From Bosea sp. (in: a-proteobacteria) (GTDB lineage Bacteria; Pseudomonadota; Alphaproteobacteria; Rhizobiales; Beijerinckiaceae), in NCBI GenBank assembly GCA_023910605.1, contig JAAVVV010000001.1, positions 3,214,698 to 3,278,697 on the forward strand: a DNA stretch of 64,000 nucleotides. Direction: 5' to 3'. The notes under the pieces are model-generated. The model had not been told where the DNA came from. It saw only the letters and a list, made by a program, of their open reading frames with translations, and did not search any database. Numbering within the stretch: position 1 is the stretch's first letter; every line of letters begins with the position of its first letter. Of this stretch, positions 34,235-43,169 are shown in pieces. The position numbers and the translations under genes are program-made.

Positions 34235-36862
34235 ATGGACGACCTGCTTCAAGAGTTCCTGACGGAGTCGCACGAGCACCTCGACACTGTCGACAGGCAG
34301 ATGATCGAGTTCGAGATCGATCCATCGAACGACCAGATCGTGCGCAACATCTTCCGGCTCGTGCACACGATCAAGGGCACATGCGGATTTCTCGGCCTGC
34401 ACCGGCTGGAAAGGCTCGCCCATTCCGGCGAGACGCTGCTGGGCCAGTTGCGTGACGGAGTGCCCGTCACGCCAGAGGCGGTGACGCTGATCCTGGCCTC
34501 GATCGACCGCATCAAGATGATCCTCGGCGGCCTGGAGCGCAGCGGCGCGGAGCCTGCCGGCAATGATGATGACCTGATCGCCGAGCTTGAGGCGATCAGC
34601 GCCGCGCTGAAGCCGGCCACCGCAAAGCTGTCGCGCCCTCTCAAGCCCGACGAGGTTTCGCTCGATGAGCTTGAGCGCGCCTTTCTCGAAGCGGAAGGCC
34701 CGGACGAGAGCGTTTTCGCCCCGGCAGCCCCGGCTCCCGTGATGGCTTCCGCATCTGCCGCGCCCGCTTCGCCAGCCCCGGCCCCGGCCCTGCCGGAGCG
34801 CAGCGTGGATGAAGCACCGGATTCGCGCATCGCAGCGCAGACGATCCGCGTGCAGGTGGGCACGCTCGAGCACCTGATGACCATGGTGTCGGAACTGGTG
34901 CTGACCCGCAACCAGCTGCTCGAGATCGCGAGGCGCACCGACGACGACGCCTCCTTCAAGGCGACGCTCCAGCGGCTATCCCACATCACGGCCGAGCTGC
35001 AGGACAACGTGATGAAGACGCGGATGCAGCCCATCGGCAATGCCTGGAACAAGCTGCCGCGCATGATCCGCGACCTGTCTGCGGAGCTTGGCAAGAAGAT
35101 CGAGCTGATCCTCGAAGGCGCCAACACCGAGCTGGACCGGCAGGTCCTCGAGCAGATCAAGGACCCGCTCACCCATTTGGTGCGCAACGCCGCCGATCAC
35201 GGCATTGAGCTCCCCACGGAGCGCATGCGCGCCGGCAAGCCCGAGATCGGCCGCATCAGGGTCAGCGCCAGCCATGAGGGCGGGTCGATAAGCATCCGCA
35301 TCGCAGACGACGGCAAGGGCCTCGACATCGACCGGATCCGCGGCAAGGCGCAGGAGGCCGGCCTCGCCAACCCTGCCGAGATTGCCAGGATGACCGACGC
35401 GCAGGTTGCGCGCTTCATCTTCCATGCAGGCCTCACCACCGCCGCCGCCGTGACCAATGTCTCCGGGCGCGGCGTGGGCATGGATGTCGTGAAGTCGAAC
35501 ATCGACGCCATCGGCGGCACGATCGTCATCACCTCGGAGCCCGGCCACGGCGCCACCTTCGTGGTCAGGATTCCGCTCACGCTGGCCATCGTCTCGGCGC
35601 TGATCGTGGCCATTGGTGAACAGCGCTATGCCATTCCCCAGGCCGTCGTGCGCGAGTTGGTGCGCGTCCGGCCAGACTCCAGCCACACCATAGAACGCCT
35701 GAACGGCGCCAGCGTCCTCCGGCTGCGTGAACGGCTCCTGCCGGTGGTCTCGCTCTCGAAGGTCCTGGCCAGCGAGTCGATGTCCGAGGATAACGGCTTC
35801 GTCGTGGTGACGCAGATCGGCCAGCAGCAGTTCGGCATCCTGGTGGACGGCGTGCTGCAGACCGAGGAAATCGTCGTCAAGCCGATGTCAGGCAGGCTCA
35901 AGGCGATTCCGCTGTTCTCGGGCAACACCATCCTCGGCGACGGCGCCGTCGTCCTCATCCTCGATCCCAACGGGCTGGCGCGGACGGTCGGCAACATCGA
36001 GCCGAAGGAGGAAGCCGCCGAGCAGCAGGGCGCAGAGGCCGGCAAGGCCGGCGAGGGATTGCAGACCATCCTCGTCTTTCAGGGCGGGGGCGGCGCGCTG
36101 AAGGCGGTGCCGCTCTCGCTGGTGACGCGGCTCGAGGAGATCGACGCCGCCAGCATCGAGTATGTCTCGGGCCGCGCGCTCGTGCAGTATCGCGGCCGCC
36201 TGATGCCGCTCATCCCGGCCAGCGAACGGCTGGAGCTCCAGCGCGATGGGCTGCAGCCGCTCGTGATCTTCTCCGATGGCCACCGCACAATGGGGCTCGC
36301 CGTCGAAGCCATCGTGGACATCATGGAGGCGCGCGCCGACATCGAACTGGCCAACGCACAGCCCGGCGTGCTCGGCTCGGCCGTGATTGGCGGCCGCGCC
36401 ACGGAGATGATCGATCTCGCGCACTATCTGCCACAGGCCTTCCCCGATTGGCTCACAAGCGCCCGCCCCGCCCCGGGAAGCAGCCGCGATGTGCTTCTGG
36501 TCGAACAGTCCGAATTCCTCCGCGAGATGCTCGCCCCGGTGATCCGCGCCGCCGGCTATCATCCCATCTGCTGCGCCGGAGCTGACCAGGCGCGCGCCGC
36601 GCTGGGCGCGGCGCGTCCGCTCGCCGCGATCATCGTCGATGTCGAACACCCGGCGAGCGGCGGGCTTGAGGTGATCGCCGAAGCGCGGGGCAAAGGCCGG
36701 CACGCAGACGTGACCTTGCTGGGGCTCGCCTCCGCGCCTCATGTGGCGCTGATGGCGCGCAGCGTCGACGCCGGCCTGCGCGACATCATCGGCAAGTTCG
36801 ATCGCCATAGCCTCATGGCCGCGCTGGGCGCACTGCCTGACACCACGAGGAAGGCAGCATGA
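34235..36862 (+). CDS. cheA: Chemotaxis histidine kinase CheA with extra CheW-like and receiver domains
   Basis: This is an 875-residue hybrid CheA. In order: P1 HPt with His44 (FRLVHTIKGTCGFLGL), a long Ala/Pro linker (no clear P2), P3 dimerisation (about 205-270), P4 ATPase with HLVRNAADHGIE and ADDGKGLD plus GRGVGMDVVKSNI, a P5 CheW-like domain (about 445-585), a second degenerate CheW-like domain (about 610-740), and a C-terminal receiver (about 750-865). The receiver keeps its phospho-Asp (IIVDVEHP) but has lost the acidic pair (VEQS). It phosphorylates CheY and CheB on signals from chemoreceptors. It overlaps cheW by four bases. Confidence 0.93.
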   Translation: MDDLLQEFLTESHEHLDTVDRQMIEFEIDPSNDQIVRNIFRLVHTIKGTCGFLGLHRLERLAHSGETLLGQLRDGVPVTPEAVTLILASIDRIKMILGGLERSGAEPAGNDDDLIAELEAISAALKPATAKLSRPLKPDEVSLDELERAFLEAEGPDESVFAPAAPAPVMASASAAPASPAPAPALPERSVDEAPDSRIAAQTIRVQVGTLEHLMTMVSELVLTRNQLLEIARRTDDDASFKATLQRLSHITAELQDNVMKTRMQPIGNAWNKLPRMIRDLSAELGKKIELILEGANTELDRQVLEQIKDPLTHLVRNAADHGIELPTERMRAGKPEIGRIRVSASHEGGSISIRIADDGKGLDIDRIRGKAQEAGLANPAEIARMTDAQVARFIFHAGLTTAAAVTNVSGRGVGMDVVKSNIDAIGGTIVITSEPGHGATFVVRIPLTLAIVSALIVAIGEQRYAIPQAVVRELVRVRPDSSHTIERLNGASVLRLRERLLPVVSLSKVLASESMSEDNGFVVVTQIGQQQFGILVDGVLQTEEIVVKPMSGRLKAIPLFSGNTILGDGAVVLILDPNGLARTVGNIEPKEEAAEQQGAEAGKAGEGLQTILVFQGGGGALKAVPLSLVTRLEEIDAASIEYVSGRALVQYRGRLMPLIPASERLELQRDGLQPLVIFSDGHRTMGLAVEAIVDIMEARADIELANAQPGVLGSAVIGGRATEMIDLAHYLPQAFPDWLTSARPAPGSSRDVLLVEQSEFLREMLAPVIRAAGYHPICCAGADQARAALGAARPLAAIIVDVEHPASGGLEVIAEARGKGRHADVTLLGLASAPHVALMARSVDAGLRDIIGKFDRHSLMAALGALPDTTRKAA

Positions 36863-37359
36863 TCGCCAGCAGCGCTCCCGACACCGCGGCGCCTCGCGCA
36901 GTGCAGGTCCACGCGCTGGCCGACAGCGATCTCGAGTACGTCACGCTCACCATTCGCGACCAGACCTTCGGGCTGCCCATCGCGGATGTGCACGAGGTCT
37001 TCGCCACTCACCAGATCACCACGGTGCCGCTCGCCCCCGCGGCCATCAAGGGCCTGCTCAACCTGCGCGGGCGCGTGGTGACGGCGCTGTGCATGCGCAC
37101 CCTCCTGGGCCTGGGCGATGCCGGCGCTGTCCCCGAGTGCATGGCCATCGGCGTAGAGATGGAGGGCGAGCCCTTCGCGCTGCTGGTGGACCGGGTGGGC
37201 GACGTCATGCGGCTGCCCCTCGCCACTCTGGAGCCCAACCCGATACACATCGACGAGAATTGGCAGAATTTATCGCGCGGCGTTCACCGCCTTGAAACCA
37301 GTATCCTTGTAGTAGTGGACCTTGGGAAGATCATTGCCAGCCAGAGCCTGGCTTCGTGA
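36859..37359 (+). CDS. cheW: Chemotaxis coupling protein CheW
   Basis: This is a 166-residue single CheW domain. YVTLTIRDQTFGLPIADVHE is the first beta-strand block, followed by PAAIKGLLNLRGRVVTALCM (GxINLRGxxxPV-like) and a C-terminal LETSILVVVDLGKII. It links methyl-accepting receptors to CheA. It overlaps the cheA stop and precedes cheY by 24 bases in the operon. Confidence 0.93.
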   Translation: MIASSAPDTAAPRAVQVHALADSDLEYVTLTIRDQTFGLPIADVHEVFATHQITTVPLAPAAIKGLLNLRGRVVTALCMRTLLGLGDAGAVPECMAIGVEMEGEPFALLVDRVGDVMRLPLATLEPNPIHIDENWQNLSRGVHRLETSILVVVDLGKIIASQSLAS

Positions 37360-37383
37360 CCGTTTTCTGGAAGGACAGAGGCC

Positions 37384-37761
37384 GTGAAACATTGCCTGGT
37401 CGTCGATGACTCCGCAGTCATCCGGAAAATCGCCCGGCGCATCCTCGAAGGCCATTCCGTCCGCGTGACTGAAGCCGAGGATGGCCAGCAGGCGATTACT
37501 GCCTGCAAGCAGCGCATGCCCGACGGCGTGCTGCTCGACTGGAACATGCCCGTGATGGACGGATACGATTTCCTGCGCGACCTTCGGCAGATGCCCGGCG
37601 GCAAGGAACCCAAGGTGGTGTTCTGCACCACCGAGAACGACATCTCCCACATTGCCCGCGCCATACATGCCGGCGCCGACGAATACATCATGAAGCCTTT
37701 CGACAGCGAGATCCTCGCCTCGAAGTTCCAGCAGATCGGCATGATCCAGGTCGAATCCTGA
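37384..37761 (+). CDS. cheY: Chemotaxis response regulator CheY
   Basis: This is a 125-residue single receiver domain. The acidic pair is in LVVDDSAVIRKIAR, the phospho-Asp in VLLDWNMPVMDGYDFL, the switch Thr in VVFCTTEN and the Lys in EYIMKPFDSE, so it is fully equipped. It begins with GTG 37384 preceded by GGACAGAGG. It should be phosphorylated by CheA and bind the flagellar switch. In alphaproteobacteria a second CheY often acts as a phosphate sink; none is seen here. Confidence 0.92.
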   Translation: MKHCLVVDDSAVIRKIARRILEGHSVRVTEAEDGQQAITACKQRMPDGVLLDWNMPVMDGYDFLRDLRQMPGGKEPKVVFCTTENDISHIARAIHAGADEYIMKPFDSEILASKFQQIGMIQVES

Positions 37762-37836
37762 TTCGGACGCGCCCCGCGCGGGGCAGCCGACAGAACGCCG
37801 GGCAGCTTGACCCAGAGCGTGACGCCAAAGGGCTCC

Positions 37837-38991
37837 ATGTCTTTTTCCGCAACCGTTTCCGACGCGCATGGAGCGCCTGCATCGGCCAAGGTGCTGATCG
37901 TCGACGATTCGGTCGTCGCACGGGGCCTGTTCAGCCGCTGGGTGTCCGAAAACCCCAGGCTCGCGGTTGCCGGCGTCGCAGCCGACGGCATGAACGCGGT
38001 GCGCTCTGCGGCGCAGCTTCAGCCGGACATCATCATCCTCGATCTCGACATGCCCGTGATGGACGGGTTGACGGCGCTGCCCGAAATCCTCAACGCCAGT
38101 CCGGCCAGTTCCATCATCGTGGCCCCGATCCTCACCGCCCGCAGCGCCGGCCTCGCCATGCAGTGCCTGTCGCTGGGCGCGGTGGACATCCAGCCCAAGC
38201 CTGAAACCAACCGCGACCTCACCATGTCGCTCAGCTTCCGCGAGGAGCTCATGCACAAGCTCGAAGGCCTGATCGGCGCAAACCCGGAGGCGCAGCGCCC
38301 GCGCCCCGCCACGGCGGCCGCACCGGGGCCCATCGAAACGCAGCGGCGCGAGCCTGTCCGCGTCGAGGCCCGCGAGGCGGCGCCCTCGCTGCGGCTCGAC
38401 GTCAAGCCGCGCATCCTGCTGATCGGCTCCTCCACGGGCGGGCCCAGGGCTGTGACCCGGTTGCTCGCAGACCTTGGGGAGCCCGCAGTGCGCCTGCCCG
38501 TGATCGTGGTGCAGCACATGCCCGCAGGTTTCACCGTCTCCTTTGCCGAGCAGCTCCGGGGCCGGCTGGGCCGCCCCGCGCGCGAGGCGGTGCATGGCGA
38601 GGCTCTCGTGGCGGGCGGCATCTATGTCGCCCCAGGGGGGCGGCACCTGCGCCTCGACAAGGTCGATGGTCAGCCACGCCTGCTGATCGAGGACAGCCCG
38701 CCGGTGAAGTTCTGCCGACCTTCCGTCGACGTGCTGTTCAATGACGCAGCCCATGTCTTCGGCGCCAGCGCGCTCGGCGTCATCCTGACCGGCATGGGAT
38801 CGGACGGCCTTGATGGCGCGCGTCGGCTTCGGACTGCGGGCGCCCGGATCGTGGCTCAGGATCAGGCCTCAAGCGTGGTCTGGGGCATGCCCGGCTCGGT
38901 CGTGCGCGAGGGGTTGGCGAATTGCGTGCTGCCCATCCAGTCCATGGGTGGGTTCATCACGGCGGCGCTTCAGGCAGGAGCGCGCTCATGA
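37837..38991 (+). CDS. cheB: Chemotaxis protein-glutamate methylesterase/glutaminase CheB
   Basis: This encodes 384 residues. An N-terminal receiver (VLIVDDSVVARGLFSRW; phospho-Asp in IIILDLDMPVMDG) is joined by an Ala/Pro linker to the CheB methylesterase domain. The catalytic Ser lies in LIGSSTGGPRAV, the His in VQHMPAGFTVSFAEQL and the Asp in GMGSDGLDGAR. It removes methyl groups from chemoreceptors when phosphorylated. ATG 37837 has AAGGG upstream and is preferred to TTG 37807. It overlaps cheR by four bases. Confidence 0.92.
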   Translation: MSFSATVSDAHGAPASAKVLIVDDSVVARGLFSRWVSENPRLAVAGVAADGMNAVRSAAQLQPDIIILDLDMPVMDGLTALPEILNASPASSIIVAPILTARSAGLAMQCLSLGAVDIQPKPETNRDLTMSLSFREELMHKLEGLIGANPEAQRPRPATAAAPGPIETQRREPVRVEAREAAPSLRLDVKPRILLIGSSTGGPRAVTRLLADLGEPAVRLPVIVVQHMPAGFTVSFAEQLRGRLGRPAREAVHGEALVAGGIYVAPGGRHLRLDKVDGQPRLLIEDSPPVKFCRPSVDVLFNDAAHVFGASALGVILTGMGSDGLDGARRLRTAGARIVAQDQASSVVWGMPGSVVREGLANCVLPIQSMGGFITAALQAGARS

Positions 38992-39983
38992 TCGAGGCCG
39001 ACGTCACATTCCTGCGCGATCTCCTGCTCAAGCGTTCGGGCCTGTCCCTGTCGGCGGACAAGCGCTATCTGCTCGAAAGCCGCCTTTCGATGGTCTGCCG
39101 TCAGTTCGCTGTGCCCGATCTTGCCACGCTGGTGCGCCAGGTGCGGGCCGGCCACGCCGGCCTGACCACGGCCGTGGTCGAGGCAATGACCACCAACGAG
39201 ACGCTGTTCTTCCGCGATGGCGCGCCGTTCCGGAATTTGCGGGAACTGCTGCTGCCGGCCCTCATCAAGGCGCGGGAGGCGGAACGCACGATCCGTATCT
39301 GGTGCGCGGCCGCCTCATCGGGCCAGGAGCCCTATTCGATCGCGATGGTGCTCGACGAGATGGCTCCCCAGCTTCTCGGCTGGCGCGTGGATGTCCTCGC
39401 CACGGATATCTCTGCGGAGATCATCGAAAAGGCGCGGCAGGGCTACTACACCCAGTTCGAGGTGCAAAGGGGCCTGCCCGTGCAGCTGTTGCTCAAGCAC
39501 TTCACACAGGATGGCAAGCGTTGGCGGGTCAGCGAGCAGCTGCGGCGCATGGTGACCTTCAAGCAGCACAACCTCGTCAACCCGCAAGGCTCGCTCGGCA
39601 GATTCGACATCATCTTCTGCCGCAACGTGCTGATCTATTTTGACCTGCCGACCAAGGCCCGGGTCTTCGACACGCTGGCGCGGCATCTGGCGGCGGACGG
39701 CTTTCTGACGCTGGGCGCCGCCGAGACAGTGATGGGCGTCACGGAGGCCTTCATCAGCGATCGCGCCACACGCGGCGTCTATCAGCTCGCCCCGCCCCGG
39801 CCGCCACGCCGGCCAGCGCCTCCGCCGGCTTCCATGGGAGCTTCAATGGCAGCTTCCTTGGCAGTTTCCTTGGCAGCGCCGACGCGAGGCGCCACGCCGC
39901 CGCTGCCGGCGCGCCCTGGAGCGTCAGCGAGGGCGCGGGCGTCGTCGCTGGTTGTCGTCGGCTCCGGCCTTCGCTCCAACTGA
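38988..39983 (+). CDS. cheR: Chemotaxis protein methyltransferase CheR
   Basis: This is a 331-residue CheR. The N-terminal helical domain (FLRDLLLKRSGLSLSADKRY) and the SAM domain (RIWCAAASSGQEPYSIAM, VLATDISAEIIEKAR, FDIIFCRNVLIYFD) are complete. It methylates glutamates of chemoreceptors. The last 55 residues form a Pro/Ala/Ser-rich tail not found in core CheR, with no receptor-binding domain. Its ATG overlaps the cheB stop. Last gene of the che operon; a hairpin follows at 40049. Confidence 0.92.
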   Translation: MIEADVTFLRDLLLKRSGLSLSADKRYLLESRLSMVCRQFAVPDLATLVRQVRAGHAGLTTAVVEAMTTNETLFFRDGAPFRNLRELLLPALIKAREAERTIRIWCAAASSGQEPYSIAMVLDEMAPQLLGWRVDVLATDISAEIIEKARQGYYTQFEVQRGLPVQLLLKHFTQDGKRWRVSEQLRRMVTFKQHNLVNPQGSLGRFDIIFCRNVLIYFDLPTKARVFDTLARHLAADGFLTLGAAETVMGVTEAFISDRATRGVYQLAPPRPPRRPAPPPASMGASMAASLAVSLAAPTRGATPPLPARPGASARARASSLVVVGSGLRSN

Positions 39984-40048
39984 ACCCGCCAATCGGGTCG
40001 CCCCCCCCCCCGCAAGGGCCGCGAAGCCGAAACGCCGCCAGACAAGCA

Positions 40049-40071
40049 AAACCCCGCGCAAGGCGGGGTTT
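40049..40071. terminator. Hairpin terminator between cheR and ctrA
   Basis: AAACCCCGC, a five-base loop and GCGGGGTTT form a nine-pair stem. The minus-strand side continues TTTTG and the plus side TTTC, so it could serve the convergent cheR and ctrA transcripts in both directions. The T-runs are short. Confidence 0.75.
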
Positions 40072-40116
40072 CTGGCGAGCCTATCGGCTCATTGTCGGTG
40101 ATGCGGGGGCTTAAGC

Positions 40117-40818
40117 TCAGGCCGTGATGCGCTCTTCCGCCTCGGAAGGCTCGCGCAGCACGTAGCCCCGGCCCCACACCGTCTCGATGTAGTTCTTGCC
40201 GTCCGACGCATTGGCGAGCTTCTTGCGCAGCTTGCAGATGAACACGTCGATGATCTTGAGTTCGGGCTCGTCCATACCGCCATAAAGGTGGTTCAGGAAC
40301 ATTTCCTTGGTGAGCGTCGTGCCCTTGCGAAGCGAGAGCAGCTCCAGCATCTGGTATTCCTTGCCGGTCAGATGCACGCGCTGGGCATCCACCTCCACCG
40401 TCTTGGTGTCCAGGTTCACGATCAGGTCGCCGGTGGTGATGACAGACTGGGCATGGCCCTTCGATCGGCGCACGATGGCGTGGATGCGCGCCACCATTTC
40501 GTCCTTGTGGAAGGGCTTGGTGAGATAGTCGTCGGCGCCGAAGCCGAGGCCGCGGACCTTGTCCTCGATGCCGGCGAGGCCTGACAGGATGAGGATGGGC
40601 GTCTTCACCTTCGCGACACGGAGGCTGCGCAGAACTTCGTAACCCGACATGTCGGGCAAGTTCAGATCAAGAAGGATGATATCATAATCGTAGAGCTTGC
40701 CCAGGTCGACGCCTTCTTCGCCAAGGTCCGTCGTATAGACGTTGAAGCTCTCCGATTTCAGCATCAGCTCAATGCTCTGAGCTGTGGCGCTGTCATCTTC
40801 AATCAGCAGAACGCGCAT
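40117..40818 (-). CDS. ctrA: Cell-cycle response regulator CtrA
   Basis: This is a 233-residue OmpR-type regulator. Its receiver starts [18 protein letters not shown], with phospho-Asp51 in [16 protein letters not shown] and Lys in [11 protein letters not shown]. The winged-helix DNA-binding part contains [18 protein letters not shown] and [15 protein letters not shown]. These are near-invariant CtrA sequences. CtrA-P activates flagellar, chemotaxis and division genes and, in Caulobacter, silences the origin. The ATG at 40818 is decided by homology. The C-terminus ends ITA, not the AlaAla that serves ClpXP degradation in Caulobacter. Its upstream region holds GANTC sites and a CtrA-like box. 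Confidence 0.97.
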   Translation of the reverse strand: MRVLLIEDDSATAQSIELMLKSESFNVYTTDLGEEGVDLGKLYDYDIILLDLNLPDMSGYEVLRSLRVAKVKTPILILSGLAGIEDKVRGLGFGADDYLTKPFHKDEMVARIHAIVRRSKGHAQSVITTGDLIVNLDTKTVEVDAQRVHLTGKEYQMLELLSLRKGTTLTKEMFLNHLYGGMDEPELKIIDVFICKLRKKLANASDGKNYIETVWGRGYVLREPSEAEERITA

Positions 40819-40897
40819 CGGTCGTCGTCCTCGTTCCGGCCCATGGAAAGGCTCGTGATCAATCAGTCCCTCAAGCGCCACACCGGCAGCTCAAGCC

Positions 40898-41137
40898 GAA
40901 TCACGCACCCGTGAAAACCCCACGCGACACGCTACGGACACAGTGGTTAACAAAGTGTAAGTCGCCTGCGCAAGTCCGTCATGTCGTTGCGAGTCAACAA
41001 AGAATCGATTTTCGACCGATCCTCCGATTTCGCCGCGCCACGGGCTTCCTTGCCTGCGGACAGGGCTTGGCTGGCGCTTTCGCATGGACAGCCGCACCTC
41101 TGACATGCTCACTCTTAAGGAGGCGGGTAAACGAATC
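40898..41137. promoter_or_regulatory. GANTC (CcrM-type) methylation sites in the ctrA-fliI intergenic region
   Basis: Four GANTC sites are seen: GAATC at 40898-40902, GAGTC at 40991-40995, GAATC at 41002-41006 and GAATC at 41133-41137. In Caulobacter and relatives, CcrM methylates such sites and the methylation state times ctrA transcription. The density here is above what I would expect by chance in GC-rich DNA, which suggests similar cell-cycle control. Confidence 0.55.
40947..40961. promoter_or_regulatory. CtrA-like box upstream of ctrA
   Basis: TTAACAAAGTGTAAG resembles the TTAA-N7-TTAA CtrA consensus (first half perfect, second half imperfect). The overlapping minus-strand GTTAACCAC resembles the TTAACC half-site form. 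It lies about 130-145 bases upstream of the ctrA start, consistent with autoregulation. Confidence 0.45.
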
Positions 41138-41143
41138 GTTTAC
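41127..41143. promoter_or_regulatory. 17-bp perfect palindrome between ctrA and fliI
   Basis: GTAAACGAATCGTTTAC has perfect 8-base arms around a central A and contains a GANTC site. It sits 133 bases upstream of the chosen fliI start, in a non-coding stretch. A dimeric DNA-binding protein is the likely reader, and methylation of the GANTC could change binding. No transcription factor is assigned. Confidence 0.45.
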
Positions 41144-41275
41144 GCAGGATGCCCCCGCGAAGAATTAGTCAATGTCCCTCGCAAGTTCTCAGATGATGTG
41201 GCAGCGGCGCATGAGGCCGCGCTTCCTCGGGCCAGTCGCCTGCGCGCGCCCTGGCCGTGGCACGGCCGATTTGGC

Positions 41276-42610
41276 ATGAGCGCGGATCGCACGCCCCGGC
41301 TGACAGCGCTCGGTGCGGCGCTCGACGGGATCGGCCAGATCAACGTGTTCGGCCGCGTGGCCGCGGTCAAGGGCCTGCTGGTCGAGATCGCCGGACCCAT
41401 CGGCGCGATGAGCCTGGGCGGCCGGCTGGACATCGAGATCGGCGCGGGCGTCGTCGTGCCCTGCGAGATCGTGGGCTTCAACGGCGAGCGAGCGCTGGCG
41501 ATGCCGTTCGGGCCGCTCGAAGGCATCCGCCGGGGCTGCCCTGCCCATGTACGCCGCAGCCATCCCGGCACCAGGCCCTCGCGCGCCTGGCTCGGCCGCG
41601 TCATCGATGCCTTCGGGCGGCCGATCGATGGCGGCAGCCCCCTGCCCGAGGGCGGGCGCATCTATCCGTTCCGGGCCGACCCGCCGCCCGCCCATGCCCG
41701 CAAGCGGGTCGGCGCCCCGCTCGATCTGGGCGTGCGGGCCATGAACGCCTTCCTGACCTGCTGCCGCGGTCAACGCATGGGCATCTTCGCCGGCTCCGGC
41801 GTCGGCAAGTCGGTGCTGCTCTCCATGCTGGCGCGCAACGCCGCCTGCGATGTCTCGGTGATCGGACTGATCGGCGAGCGCGGCCGCGAGGTCCAGGAGT
41901 TCCTGCAGGACGATCTCGGCGATGAGGGGCTCGCCCGCTCGGTCGTCGTGGTGGCCACCTCCGACGAGCCCGCGCTGATGCGCAAGCAGGCGGCCTACAT
42001 GACCTTCGCGCTTGCTGAATACTTCCGCGATCAGGGCGCGCAGGTGCTTTGCATGATGGATTCGGTCACGCGCTTCGCCATGGCCCAGCGTGAGATCGGG
42101 CTGGCTGCGGGCGAGCCGCCCACCACCAAGGGCTACACGCCCACCGTGTTCAGCGAGTTGCCGCGCCTGCTCGAGCGGGCGGGGCCCGGCACCGAGGAGG
42201 GCGCCATAACCGGGCTGTTCACGGTGCTGGTGGATGGCGACGATCACAACGAGCCGGTGGCCGACGCGGTGCGCGGCATCCTCGACGGGCACATCGTGAT
42301 GGAGCGGGCCATCGCCGAGCGCGGGCGCTACCCGGCCATCAACATCCTCAAATCCGTCTCCCGGACTATGCCGAAGTCTGCCGATCCGCTATTCTGGCCC
42401 ATGGTGCAGAAGGCGAGGCAGACGCTCGGCACCTATGCCGACATGGAAGAATTGATCCGCCTCGGCGCCTATCGGCCCGGCTCCTCCGCCGAGGTCGACG
42501 AGGCGATCCGGCTCAACCCTGCGCTTGAGCAGTTTCTGCGGCAGGGCAAGGATGAGGCGTCCACATTGTTGCAGAGCTACGAGATGTTGGCGGAGATCAT
42601 GGCGCAGTGA
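41276..42610 (+). CDS. fliI: Flagellar export ATPase FliI
   Basis: From ATG 41276 this encodes 444 residues, the normal FliI length. The frame is open to 41084, but the extra 64 residues are unlike the family and cover regulatory sequence. Walker A is [14 protein letters not shown], Walker [19 protein letters not shown], with [18 protein letters not shown] and the C-terminal [11 protein letters not shown]. It is homologous to F1-ATPase beta subunits and energises loading of export substrates. fliJ follows after a 142-base gap; ctrA is divergent. Confidence 0.93.
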   Translation: MSADRTPRLTALGAALDGIGQINVFGRVAAVKGLLVEIAGPIGAMSLGGRLDIEIGAGVVVPCEIVGFNGERALAMPFGPLEGIRRGCPAHVRRSHPGTRPSRAWLGRVIDAFGRPIDGGSPLPEGGRIYPFRADPPPAHARKRVGAPLDLGVRAMNAFLTCCRGQRMGIFAGSGVGKSVLLSMLARNAACDVSVIGLIGERGREVQEFLQDDLGDEGLARSVVVVATSDEPALMRKQAAYMTFALAEYFRDQGAQVLCMMDSVTRFAMAQREIGLAAGEPPTTKGYTPTVFSELPRLLERAGPGTEEGAITGLFTVLVDGDDHNEPVADAVRGILDGHIVMERAIAERGRYPAINILKSVSRTMPKSADPLFWPMVQKARQTLGTYADMEELIRLGAYRPGSSAEVDEAIRLNPALEQFLRQGKDEASTLLQSYEMLAEIMAQ

Positions 42611-42752
42611 GCCTGCATCGAATTCGCCTTGCCGGTAACGAAGGATCAACCTCCCCGGAGCATAATGCCCTTGTCTCGCGAAGGTCAGTTCAAGTGGCAG
42701 GGTCGCTCATGTCGGGCGGAGTTGCCAGCGTTTGGGGAGTTAAAGGACCATC

Positions 42753-43160
42753 ATGAAGTCGCGTGAGACCTTGATCCGTCTCAAGCGCTTCCAGGTTGAC
42801 GACAAGCGTCGCCGGGTTGCGCAAATCGAGATGATGATCGCTGATTTCGAGCGGATGGCCAACGAGCTTGATCGGGAGATCAAGGCTGAGGAGGCCCGCT
42901 CAGGCATCAACGACACCAGCCACTTCGCCTATCCGACCTATGCCAGGGCAGCAAAGACCCGCCGCGACAACCTCCAGCAATCGGCGGACAATCTCAAGGG
43001 CCAGCTCGACGAGGCCAAGGCCGCGCTCGCCGAGGCCTTCGAGGACATGAAGAAGGTCGAGATCCTCGACGATCGCGAGAAGACTGCCGACCGCGCCGTT
43101 CAGAGCGCGCGCGATCAGGCAACGATGGATGCGATCGGCCTGCGCATGAACCGGCTCTGA
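42753..43160 (+). CDS. fliJ: Flagellar export protein FliJ
   Basis: This is a 135-residue, almost fully helical, charged protein (MKSRETLIRLKRFQVDDKRR; heptads throughout) matching alphaproteobacterial FliJ. It forms a coiled coil that fits into the FliI hexamer and links it to FlhA, like the gamma subunit of F1. AAAGGA lies six bases before the ATG. Its place after fliI supports the call, since the sequence alone is low in signature residues. Confidence 0.87.
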   Translation: MKSRETLIRLKRFQVDDKRRRVAQIEMMIADFERMANELDREIKAEEARSGINDTSHFAYPTYARAAKTRRDNLQQSADNLKGQLDEAKAALAEAFEDMKKVEILDDREKTADRAVQSARDQATMDAIGLRMNRL

Positions 43161-43169
43161 AGCCGCGCC

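Noticed and set aside
41084-41275. 64 extra N-terminal residues for FliI from ATG 41084
   Set aside because: FliI proteins are about 440 residues. The extra part has no homology and covers the palindrome and GANTC site in the promoter region.
42665-42766. 33-codon ORF between fliI and fliJ with GGAG upstream
   Set aside because: Polar sequence with no pattern, overlapping the fliJ start. The gap is short and GGAG occurs often in this DNA.
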